Shown here: positions 1-11,500 of the stretch, one piece after another
Position numbering within the stretch: the first letter of the stretch is position 1
Layout of the letters: the number at the start of each line of letters is the position of its first letter
DNA from: Strix aluco
Taxonomy: Eukaryota; Chordata; Aves; Strigiformes; Strigidae
Reading direction: 5' to 3'
Assembly: GCF_031877795.1 (NCBI RefSeq)
Contig: NC_133931.1
Location: forward strand, 134,268,621-134,332,620
Length of the DNA: 64,000 nucleotides
Made by a program: the position numbers and the translations under genes
The notes under the pieces: generated by a model
The model's database searches: none
Told to the model about the DNA's origin: nothing
The model's input: the letters and a program-made list of their open reading frames with translations, nothing else

Positions 1-1566
1 TAGTTATTCTTTTCTCCTAAAATAAGACATAGTGCATATGTCCAGTCTATCTATAAATCTCCCGTTAGCAACATTCAATTTGGAAGCAAAATCATCTCAC
101 ACATAAACAGTGTGAGCTGGAAGTCTAAAGCGCCAAAGTGCTAAGTGGAAGTCTAAAGTGTCTTAAGTGATAAGTTCATCAAGTATGTTCACTTAAAATT
201 ATACAGGCAATGTTTTGTTTTCATTTGTCTGAAATGTTTTTGCTTAGCTTATTTCTACTATGTTTCAAGACCGTGTGGTGTTTGCAGCAGCTCTGCACTC
301 CACGGTTCAGCATGTAAGTCATATATATGTGGTACAACATCCATTATACAGCTATAAGTAGGATCAGCATATACGAGGTGATGTGATCATTTTGTGCCTG
401 TGGGGCACATTTCACCCAAGGACCTCTGAGTTTTAAGTCTCCTAATGGTTGACAGTTACGTGCAGAAAGATGTCTCTTTTATTTACATTGAGTTACCAGT
501 TGTGGTGGTCAGGACACTGGACTTTGATAACTGCCAGATTTGTCAGTGCTGGATTTAAACCAGCTCGTAATACTTAGGTGATAAAATGACAAAGCATGGA
601 TGTCCTCCATCCACACTTGAGATTCAAATATAACTTGTAATTGTTGCTTTGTAACAAGGAGAATGAAGTTTTCCAGAAAAGCTACAGCTTTTAATCCAAA
701 AAATTGGATTAAAAAATGTCAAATGTCAAAATCACCTAAGTAATGCAAGGGATTGCATTATTAATGTTTGCAGATGTGACATCTAAATTAGAAAATGGAG
801 AATCTTATGTCTTGGAAGTGTGATTTTCAGGACTTTTGGATTGAGACTGTGCTAGAATATGAGGCCACCTCAGGATCTGTTTTCATGAACATGTGTTCTG
901 AGGTGTGCATGTATGTACAATGTTGGCATTTCACATTTATAAAAAGTGAAATTAAGGGCAGTATTTCCTACCCTAGGAGTTCAAAAGGTAGACACACACA
1001 AAAAAAATACTAGTTTAAAACAAAATATTATTTTAAAGAAGCTGGCAGAAGTTAAGAAGTTTATCTGCTTTAGTTTTCTAGGATCACATTCTTAGCTCTT
1101 TATCACAGCTTTTAAATTTAAAACTGAGTATTAAAACTATTCACAGAATTCCAGAATCTGAAGATTTAGGGAAGTGAAAAAAAATCCAAACCACCAACTG
1201 TGAAAACCCTTCACAATTGTCAATACTGTCAATACACAAATATGACAGTTACTACTAAACACGACATGAAAAGCCTTCACAGTCAGTGCAGACAAAAGCG
1301 TCCCTCAGACTTAGTGTCCATCAAGGGAGTGAGTTTAAACGGGAGCTCAGCACATAAATGGCAGAGATAGCTGAGCTGATCCACTGGAGATTGCCTATTT
1401 AATGTGATGTTTAAAGAGGCACAGATAACAGTGACAAAGATGCTGGTTTTCTTCTACAGATGTTAAAATTTCCTGGATATATTAATTTCTTTCACCTGTT
1501 ACCCACACATACATGAGTCAGGGGTAGATTTGAGATATTTTCATTGACTCTAATGATAGTTTTCAC

Positions 1567-1585
1567 TTTTTTTTTTTTTTTTTTT
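1567..1585. repeat. Poly-T tract (about 19 nt)
   Basis: A homopolymer T run in intergenic DNA. It could be the reversed tail of an old retroposed copy or simple slippage, but no element body is recognisable beside it. Confidence 0.7.
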
Positions 1586-4500
1586 GGCTAACACGAATTT
1601 TAATTCAGTGTCAACTTGTTTGCTCTGTTGTTGTTAAGGATTTAGATTAGCAACTCTTCGGCCCAGATTCCAGCTCTATTCAAATTGGTGGTGTGATCCC
1701 TCAACGTGATCATACCTATGCAGTTAGGAAAGATGATATCTACCAGTGGTTTTCAGATGAATGACAGAATTCTTTAGAAATAAGCTATTATCTGACTTCC
1801 TTCTTTTCACATATTAATTGCATGGCCAAACTTGCACAGACCACATGAAGACACATTTGCATTAGATGTGCTGTCGTGATTTGAAATGTGGACCAAGCAA
1901 ATAATACCATGTACACTCCAGCTTTGCTATTAGCTCTAAATGTGAGTTGCCTAAAAACTTTCAGTTGTAAAGTGGTTCTGCTATCTAATTTTCCCTTCAG
2001 GAGTGCAGTGAAAATTATCACAAGCAGGCAACATTTAGAATGAAATCTAAACTTGTGAAGTGCTGCTAAACTTCTAAGTACTATTTACTTCAGCTACCAG
2101 TTTCCTTGTTCAGAGGTAGATTTGAGGTAATATAGCTTAACAAACATAACAAGGACATGAAAAACATAGAAATACATATTAAACCAATTTTTTAACCATC
2201 AGCTGCCAAACTAAAGTCTTCTTTGCTGGTGGACAGTAAAGAACTGATTGTTTTTTTTTTTTTAATAAGGGATCATTCAGAGTGCTGATACTTTGAATGA
2301 ATTCCAGCATGAGTAATTACATCCTACCATATCTAAATATCAATTAGTTGTTGTCTTTTTTTATTCATTTCCTGTTCCACATTGCTGGGTTGTGTTGCTG
2401 TGCCCTGTTGAACAGTAGCCACATTCACCCTAAAGTTGGCAACACTTTTGTGGCAGACAAAGTGATATCTTTATGTCTCCAAGATGATTCTCTGAATGCT
2501 TCCACAGACACTAGTTTTGCTCTGGGGCAGCTTAAGTAGTGTTGCTTTGGCTTACAGCAAGCATAAGTGTGTGTAGGGATTATGGTACAATAATAACTAT
2601 ATAAATATCAAATCATTAATAATATTTGATACTGTGGACAGATGATGGATATAAAGGTGAATTGTGTGAGGCAGAGATTTAACTACTGGAACAATATAAA
2701 ATTCACTACTCAGTACTAAAAACCCCATATCTTAAAATTAGTATTTACCCTCTTGGGTTTTTTCCTCAGGTTCATTGGGATGAATTGTGAATATGGACTT
2801 TCCACTTCAATTAATTTACAGATCATTAGGCCCCTGGTATTTATACTGTGTGCAGTGGTGTGGTATCTGAGTTATAGTCAATAGTTACACCAAGTGCTAT
2901 TCAATTATTCTTTTTATTGGATATTATGCCAAATTTCTTTGAGGGCAAAATATAAGATTCAGTGACCAAAAAAAATCATTTATTTATGAGGGACATGCTT
3001 GAGAGCTGACGAATAGTGAGGAAGTCAAATTCTTTTCATTTGCTTGTAAGCCCGCTTCAGCAGCGCAGCAGAATACAGTGCAGAAAGAAAAGAGGATGGG
3101 AAGAGGACTATTTCAGTTTGACTTTGATGGCATTGTGAGTTACTGAGCCCTTCAAACTCCAGGCCAAATAAAAATTTAAGGTACTGGTGCCTTGCAGTAT
3201 CATGCCCTTTATTTGCCAGGATGTAGGGCCTGATACCACAGTGCTGAAGAAAATAAGGATCTTTCCAGACGACTCTAAAGGAAGCTGGATGCGATACTTA
3301 AAAGTGTCTTTATCTGGACTTTGGTCCTCAAGAGAAACTTTTATATATGGATCACAGATTTGGTTTCTGCTCATGGGTATCTGCTCAGCATCTTTCAGAT
3401 GGTGCATCTATAGAATGGGGCTGATCTTAAGATCTATAGCATGAGCAGAAAAATCCTTAGTTATAGTGAGACTGGCTTCAGCTTTCAAAATTAAATTGGG
3501 CAATCTTTGTGTAAACATTTGGTCCTTCTTCATTGCAGCAACTGAGGTGATCTGCAGTGGAAGATTAGGGCCTTGATTTATGAAATTGGAACTTTGAAGT
3601 AATGTTTTATGTTTGTGAGATCAGATAAAGGGTCACTGCCCTACCTGCTTTGTAGAAATGGAAGGTTTCTTAGTGTAGACTTCACCAAATGTTCCCAAAA
3701 GATAGAATCAGCTCCAACAAGGAATTAAGGTTACAGCTGAAAGCTGAGCTGCTTGACAGGGAGTAAGACAAGCCTTGATCTTTTTGCTCAGTACTCTTTT
3801 AATGGGCAAAAGAAACTAGATTCTTTTCCTGACAAGTAATTTACACCCCAGATTCAAAAGAGGAAGTAATGACTGGATGACCTTGGTTTGCGTAAAACAG
3901 AGCTTCAAACACAGCTAAAGCGTTTCCAGTGAGCCTGGCTGGTCTTTTGACAATACTCTTGTATTGCTTTGGGATACCCAGAGTCCCCAGGCACAGATTT
4001 ATTCTGCAGTCTAATTGGAAATGCCTAGGAAAGGTGACAATCTGAGAGATTTATAACTAATTGCAATGATTAAAGTGTTAATTCTGAAATACTTCACTAA
4101 CATATACAATTTTCATGTTTCTATCTAGTAAGCAAGATAAATCTGTGAACAAGGACTTCAGTGCACATCAGTCTTGTTGACTAAGCATCACATATTGAGA
4201 GTGTGCTGTTATGTGAAGAAAATTACTTATTAGAATAATGGTTTTGAAAGTTTCATACAGGGCTGGCATGCTTTGGATTAATGTATTTGTTTCAGATGAA
4301 TTAAAATAGGGTTTCATATTATGAAATAAGGGCTAGGTGCACTAATGGGGACAATCCATACATGCAATCCATAGGGGCCCTTAATTTCGGACACCAACAA
4401 GAGATATGCACGGCAGTTGTGGATGAATGTTTGTACACAGCCTGTACATGTATAACAATTCTGCTCACCTAATTTACACATGGGCACGTTTGAAAATAAA

Positions 4501-5696
4501 CCCATATATCATTTTCCTTCTTTTAGCAGAATTATAGTGACTTTCATACATATTTCTCAAATGCCACTGTAGCCCAATTGCACTGGAAGACAGATCAGTA
4601 TTCAAACTGTCAACAAAGAAGAATGATGTTGGTCATAAAGCCCTATTATCTGAAAGATTTGATGTGGACTTGAGTTGTGATACAGATTTGATCAATGCTA
4701 CTTAACTGTATCATTACCTGATGGCTCATCTATACATGGTAGAATGGAGATTACGCTGAAAATTACTTATAAGTGTGGATGCTAATTGTGATGCTACACC
4801 GATAAACAAATTGTCAGCTCTGGATGACATGTTATTAGATGTACTTAAGTACAGCATCGAGTCCAGCTGTAACAGTGCAGCTATGACTGTGTCAGAGCTT
4901 GGGACCGCACATACCGCACAGTGCTAGGAAAGAGGTTAGTTGTATAATACATCTCCTAACATTAGCTCCCACCCCAGTAAATCTACTTGATTAATGAGAT
5001 ATACTGATGTTTTATTAGATTATTGTGCATTGCCACTGCACAAGCACCCTCTAAAATTTTGTATCCCAATTTCTAAGCTTATCATTTTCTTACAAGTCAG
5101 TACTTTTGAGAGCAGGTTGTGCTGTATTACAGCTGGCTGACTCACAAAATCCCGTGGTACATGAAGATCTGAGCTTATACTTCTTCAATATTTTTCACAC
5201 TGTAATGAAATAAAAGTCTTTGAAATAGGCAAGAGACATACTCACACACTCTAGGATGGCCAAAATTAGGGTATTCTCATGGAGTTGTGGGAGACCCCAG
5301 TCCTTGTACCCACTCTGCCTTACAGGGAGCAGAATCCCAAACTTCTGGTGAGCATCCTCATTTCCCCAATATATCACTGAGTACTTCAGCTCCTATTACA
5401 ATGCAGGTTTCATTTGTTCCCTGTCTTCTCCAGACTGGACAGCAGTGCCCATCAAGAGGCTGTTACATACTGCTGTCTATGATACAGGTAGCCAGTATAG
5501 CAGAAGGATGTTGACACTCCTTTCTCCACTGTTTAAATAAGCAAAAAATGAGCCTGTGCATGTCCTAGTCCTAAAACTCCTTTATTTTGGTTTTAGTTTG
5601 AAACTAAATATCAAATATAACCATTACAACATGAATGAATGAACGTGAATTCTCTTTGTCTAACTCTCTACTTAGCAACTCCATTAACAGCTCTCC

Positions 5697-5718
5697 TTTT
5701 TTTTTTTTTTTTTTTTTT
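5697..5718. repeat. Poly-T tract (about 22 nt)
   Basis: A homopolymer T run in the intergenic flank with no recognisable retroelement beside it. Confidence 0.7.
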
Positions 5719-8118
5719 AAATCAGATTGTGCTTCTAAGGCTAAGGCATGTTGGATGCCTGGAAGCATTTCTGTTTTCAGCGAGACACTCTGTTAACATG
5801 ACACAATCCCTTTAAAATGCAGACATGCACTCAGCAAATTTGATAAGCCCTGAGATGAATTTAGATGCACAAAGATGGTGAAGCAGCCTAATCCTTCCTA
5901 CAGAAGAAAATGTTTAAACAAATTTATTCCATCCAATGAAACACCTGGGAAAGCTTATTTAATATAGTCTTTGCGTTTAATTATCTCCACTGAAGGGGCA
6001 CTTGCCATATTTCAAAATATGATTATTTTCTTTCGTATTAATTATTTTAAGATCCTTAAAGGAAACCTGGACAGAAATTTTAAAAAGGGCTCTTAATTAA
6101 CCTGAGCCACCAGAAGTAATCTTTTTGGAATAAGGAAGCTGGGATATGGGACTGAAAATGAATAGTACTTTAAAAATCAGACTCTCTACATAAATAATGA
6201 AGAATAGCTGTTAAAACCTGAAAAGAATTCTGTACGAATGAATTGTTGATCAGCATTAATATCAGAAATACTTACACATTAAACTGTCTTAGGGAGAAAA
6301 GACAAAAATAGAAAAAATAATTCTGTAAAGAACTCAATATGGTCAAAATTATTGGCAGAAGTCAAGGAAGTGTAAAATTATGGTATACCCAGAGGACAAT
6401 ACAGCCCAGATTCAGGGTCTCGGTTCTTCTCTCCTCTCCTTTTGCTCTTGTGGGGTTGGCACAAAGCAAGCTACTCCTTTTGGGAAGAATTTATTCCCCA
6501 ATATATTTCTGGCAAGTAATTTTACCACAAGTGCTCTCACTGCACAGTCCAGTTACCTTCACACATGCAAGAGGGAATACTGTATACGAAAACAGGAGAC
6601 CCCGTTCTCCCCACCACAACTGGAACTGCAATATCAATGGAGCTTCAATGTTTTTATGCTAGTTAGCAAATTAAGAGACTATGGCAATTTATACATGAGT
6701 AATTAGATTACTGATTTTTTTTTTTTCAGCATCAGCACTACATGAAAGGATATTTGCAACATGGGTTCTCACAGGATGGATGTAATTGTATGTGTGTATC
6801 ATCTAAAAGTTGCTTTGGTTGCCTAGGTGCAAGCAAGAGGGCAATTGTGCCCATTTTAGGCAATTAGTATTGCACTTCTAGGCTTCTCTTCATGTTACTT
6901 TGCTCCTTGACAGGCTAAATAGAGTCTTGAAAAGATCATGTTACATGTGTCTTAACCTTTGCAAGCAGTCAGACAGAAGCTCATGCTATCAGTAACTGAT
7001 TTGCCTTGTATTCTCCATCCAGGAACTGTATGTTCCACACTGTAGGTGTGTAAAGGGATCAAAGCCAGTTTTCCAACAGAAGTACTTTTGCCTTTTGTTC
7101 TATCAGGCAATTACACAAATTTTAATTTCCAGTCAAAGTGAATGCAGTTACCAGATCATACTACTGCTTCATCTAGACAACATATTAAGCTGTTTCATGC
7201 CACTCGCAAAACTAACTCAAAGTCAGCTCTCACTGTTGAAGACAGACTTGTTTTTTCCTTAGCTATTCAAAAGGCATGAGATTTATTTCACTTTTCTGTA
7301 GATACTTTGTATACGTGCTTATACTATCCTTTTATCACTATTGGTCAGTCAAACTCATCTGAAAAAATTCCCTTGGGCTGTCTTGGCATTGAAAGTGTGT
7401 GCTTTCTCCGGGAAACACTTAAAATGACAGTAAATGCTTGTGAAAGATGGGAACTAATGAGAGGAAAAATGTTTTCTGATCATCAATGTTCATGTTCTTG
7501 CAACTGAAGATATTTTCACAACTGAAGTGAAATATATTGCTTTTTTATTTGCCACAGAACTGTACTCGAGCCATTCCCAGAGATGGCACCCTGGATGAGG
7601 TGGCAGCATGAAACCCATATTCCTCCCGTTTTCCCATCTGCAAAGTGTCAGCGAGTTCAGTGCGTCCGTCCTCTCCCTCAGATCACCCTTCGGCTATCGT
7701 GCCACGATATTCACGTCCTATGGCGACTTTCAAGATGAAAGTGAATAGCAATCTGAGAGTGTAAGGTCGCAAAGCGGGAGGGAGGTCACTTACATGGCAA
7801 GAGCCGCGCCAGCCGGGAAAGGGGTGGAAGGGCCAACAAGCAGTGCCCGCGGCCGGGCGTCGTCCGGGGATGGCGATGGCGGGCTCCGCCACCCGCCCAC
7901 GTCCAGCCCTGAGAAGTGACCGCCTGGGGGCAGGGGCAGGCGCCGGGCCTGCAGACCCCGCGGGCCCGCCTCATGCCGGCCGCGGGTGCCCCCGGCCCTG
8001 CCCGCCCAGCGTGACCCGCCGGCTGCCACCGGCACCGGGGGGGGCTCCCGCCCGCCGTGACACAGGGCGCGGGGGGCGGCGAGGCGAGGCGGGGGGAGGC
8101 CGGCACTGCAGCGGGGGT

Positions 8119-8158
8119 GAGGAGGAGGAGGAGGAGGAGGAGGAGGAGGAGGAGGAGG
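8119..8158 (+). repeat. (GAG)n trinucleotide tract in the presumed 5'UTR
   Basis: About 13 GAG units lie 165 nt upstream of the start codon. Read in the frame of the downstream CDS it would encode a run of glutamates. It is most simply a purine-rich microsatellite in the 5'UTR or promoter, and probably polymorphic in length. Confidence 0.85.
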
Positions 8159-8322
8159 GGAGTGGAAAAGAACCGAGAGGGGAAAAGCGACGGGGGCGTG
8201 AAGGAGCGGGGGGCGAAAGGGGAGTGGAACGGCGAGGAGACGGCGGGGAGCGGAGCGGGACGGCGGCGAGCAGCCCGAGTCAGCGGCTGCCGGCGGGCGA
8301 GGCGAGGCGAGGCGCCCGGGCC

Positions 8323-8554
8323 ATGGCACGGCGGGACGGCGGCGGCGGGACGCCCCGCCTGCTCCTGTGGCTGGCGCTGTGGGGGCTGTGGCGCAGCGGC
8401 GACGCCGGCGCCCTGCCCGCCCGCGGGGCGGCCCTGCCCCTCGGTGCGGCCCCGCCGGCGGCCTGCAGCCCGCGCTGCCAGCACGGCGGGCTCTGCCTGG
8501 GCAACGGCACCTGCCTCTGCTCCAAGGGCTACGAGGGCGAGCTCTGCCAGCACG
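8323..8554 (+). CDS. Five-EGF gene, coding exon 1 (signal peptide and EGF 1)
   Basis: The exon runs from the ATG to a GTAACC donor and ends in phase 1. It encodes the leader, an Ala/Pro/Gly-rich spacer and the first EGF ([10 protein letters not shown]...[12 protein letters not shown]). Unlike VWDE, the signal peptide and first EGF share one exon, and codon use is extremely GC-rich because the exon lies in the CpG island. Confidence 0.85.
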
Positions 8555-11500
8555 GTAACCGCCCGGCAGCGCACCCCCGCGGGGCGGGAGGGGCGCCCGG
8601 GGTGCCGGTGGGCGGGAAGGCGGCGGTTTGCGGTAGGGTCCCTCGGCGGGGAGCCGCGGGGCGACGGCGGGCGGGGAGAGGTGAGAAGCGCCGCGGGCAG
8701 GGCCTGCCCGGGGCTGTGGGGGCTCTCGGTTGGTGGTGGCCCCTGGGGACGCGCCTCGGCCTGAGCAGGGCTGGGCACAAGCATCTGGGTGAGATCCCTG
8801 CCCTGCCAGCCCTCCTGCAAGTAATCCCGCCGGGAGGGTGCCCAGAGCTCGGGTTTGGATCTGGTGTGGGAGGCCGGTGGTTAGGTGCCAGGGAGGACAT
8901 AAATAAGGTGTGGTGGAAGAAGAGGGGTAAAGGCACCCAGTTTCTGGTGAGGAAAGGCAATGAGAGCAAACTGGTAGAGCACGACCAAGAGCCAGCTCCT
9001 TTATGAAGACACTCACGTAGGTGAGTAGACCCTTAGCCATCGGAAAGGGCCGTATTGTCAGCAGATAACATTTTACTGCTTGAATACTGGGTAATCGTCA
9101 ACTTGCTGGACAGGCTTGTCTTGTCCTGTGTAAAGAGGTGATATAATTTGTACAATATTTGTTCTAGTTCTCAATGCCCTGCATTTAACAACGTGATTAT
9201 TTTTCTTTTTAAACTCTGAGGTGAGATGCTGAAAATTTAATTCAGCACTGTAATCATTCATGGAGCATTGTTTTATTTAGAAGCTAAGGCTAGCAGGTGG
9301 AGACAAATGATGTACACCTACTGCGCTGCATAGTGGGGATGAATACCTATGCTGTATTCACTGTTCCAAACAACTTTTGGATCCTATGGGAGATGTGGAA
9401 GATTGGTGGAGATGGAGATCCATTTTCGAACTAGAGATGTGAACTGTCTGGAATTGTTAAGGAAACTGCTGAATGCTTGCTCTGATAAGGTCATCAGTGT
9501 AGCAAAAAAATTGGATAAATGAAGCTTCATCCCTTGTTCTATGAAGAAAACTGAACTGAAAAATATGTGAAATACCACAGACATAAGAGTTTTTCTAAAC
9601 TGAGAGCTCTTATATGGCATTTATGATGAACTGAAAGCATCTGGTAAAACAGTTATGCAGAGCTGAGTGCTGAATGATTCTTTCATACTTGTCTGTGTCC
9701 TTTATTGGCATGCAAATACTCATTCTGCAAAGACTAATGTGAAAAATATTATTCAGTTGGGTCGCTTGAGAGTGGTGTAAGTATACGAGGGAGAAATCAC
9801 TGTGGTGTTACTCACTGCTCCTCTTTTCTGTCTGTTTTCTTCCCTCTGTTTCAGACTTCCCACCCATCCAGTCAAAGTGATGTGTTGTAGAGAACTCATC
9901 TCACAACTGCAGTTAATTCAGATGAGACTTTCTGAAACACATGGGTTTCTAAAATCTGTGTGTGAATAAACAAATATTTTCTCAGACACCAGGTCTGATT
10001 CAGGAGTGATTTATGAGTAGCAAGGAGGTCTATGTGATAGGTAATTTATTTTCAATCTCACTGGATTTACCCATAATTTTGCAAAATGAAGATTTTTTAA
10101 ATTTGCGCTTATCCAACCTGTCCAAGCTGTCAGCAGTGAAAAAGTTGCAGAATCTGTGATGATCATAGATGCTTTTCTCCGAACAGATAGTTACATTTAT
10201 TTCAGATGATTTCTAAACAAACACTGTACATTTCAGAAAGGTCTCTAAGAGGCAAAGTGAGGCAAAAAAAGGAGGGTGGAGGAGAAGGAAGTGCTGACTT
10301 ACTTCTGGAGACATTTTAGAGAAGAGGTACGAGGAAATGAGCATGTAGTTTTTTCTGGAGAGTTATGTAGGAATCCAGTAGAGAGTGAAGTCTGATATGC
10401 CATCTTAAGAATCAGAAGATGCCCTGAAGTTGCAGATGCCCCTGAAGTTGCAGCATTTTTTATTAAGTAATTTCTTCTTATCACCTCTTTTTTCACCCGC
10501 CATTTCTCGACTTCAATTATCAAAAGCTTCTTTGGCAGTTCAGCTGTGTTCCTTTCTTCCTTTTTAATATGGCTCTTTCTTCTGCCTGTTCTGTCTAGGG
10601 TCCAAAAGCTTCCTTAGTTTTGAGCGTTTAAAAGCTTAAAATGGTGGAGCACTCTCTGTGCAGGGAAACGATTTCACCTGATTGGCAATGTAGGATGGCA
10701 GGGCAAATACATCTTAGGAAATGTGAAGACAAACTGAGTACTCGGAGACTAAAATAATGCAAATTTCTTACATACTTAAGTAGTAGTTTTGGTAAGCTTC
10801 ACCAGTATTTATACAAGCTTTGTTTGTTGTCTGTCTTACAGCAACATGTTATCCAAAATGCAAAAATGGTGGGGAGTGCCTCAGACCTGGAAAATGCAGA
10901 TGTCCACCTGGCTATGGGGGTAGATACTGTCATAAAGGTAAGACCCAAATAAGTGATAGCTTGGAACAACAAGGAGTTTGAAAACAGACAAAATTAATTT
11001 GTGACTCCTCAAGTCCAGGATCTAATGCACTTTGAAATAATGACCTTAATTCCTTAGACCTTAATGTCAAAAAAATGCATGGCCTAGAGGATCTGCATGC
11101 TTGCAGAAGAATGGGTTGGAGTATACGTACTGAAATGTTTTGTGAAAATCTGAGAGAATTTTGTGCCTTGGAAAAGACCTTGTTTATGTGTTAAGTAAAT
11201 ATTCTGTTTAGCTCTATAATGGACTCTTTCTAAATACTTTAATGTGATGACATATAGATAAATATTTCTGCATTAGGTAGTTGAAACTTTTGTGTAGTAT
11301 CTGCAAGGTAGGTAATATTGAGAGCAAGTCGCTGAAGATATGCCTGGCAATGTATTGTTGATAGGTAATAATAGAGATGAGTAGCAAAGACCAATTTTTA
11401 TGGTTTTTTGAAGCCTATTGAATATATGCGTGGATTGGAAAAGGCAATCTAAGAAAACGTTGCTATGTTGGTATGAGCTGATCAGACTACTGATGATAAC

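Larger units (their letters stand above)
1..7779. other. Intergenic, AT-rich, no gene recognised
   Basis: Upstream flank of the plus-strand EGF gene. It holds scattered short open frames, none with a recognisable domain, a splice-consistent partner or a cysteine pattern. T-runs occur at about 1567-1585 and 5697-5718. I see no complete repeat element, RNA gene or conserved exon here. A distal enhancer cannot be excluded by eye. Confidence 0.6.
7780..8770 (+). promoter_or_regulatory. CpG-island promoter of the five-EGF gene
   Basis: A sharp switch from AT-rich sequence to very GC-rich, CpG-dense DNA surrounds the first exon and fades about 200 bp into intron 1. There is no clear TATA box, as is usual for CpG-island promoters. 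The transcription start should lie inside the island, upstream of the ATG at 8323. The 5' end shown is approximate. Confidence 0.75.

Noticed and set aside
3108-3407. A 99-codon minus-strand open frame in the intergenic flank
   Set aside because: No recognisable domain, no splice partner, and an overlapping open frame on the other strand. Open frames of this length are expected by chance in 64 kb of AT-rich DNA.
6339-6706. Two overlapping plus-strand open frames of about 107 codons
   Set aside because: They overlap each other in different frames, contain no motif and have no promoter or polyadenylation context.
7786-9040. Long minus-strand open frames of up to 416 codons across the CpG island
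   Set aside because: They arise from GC-rich sequence with few stop codons, are proline/arginine/alanine-rich, and mirror the real exon on the plus strand.
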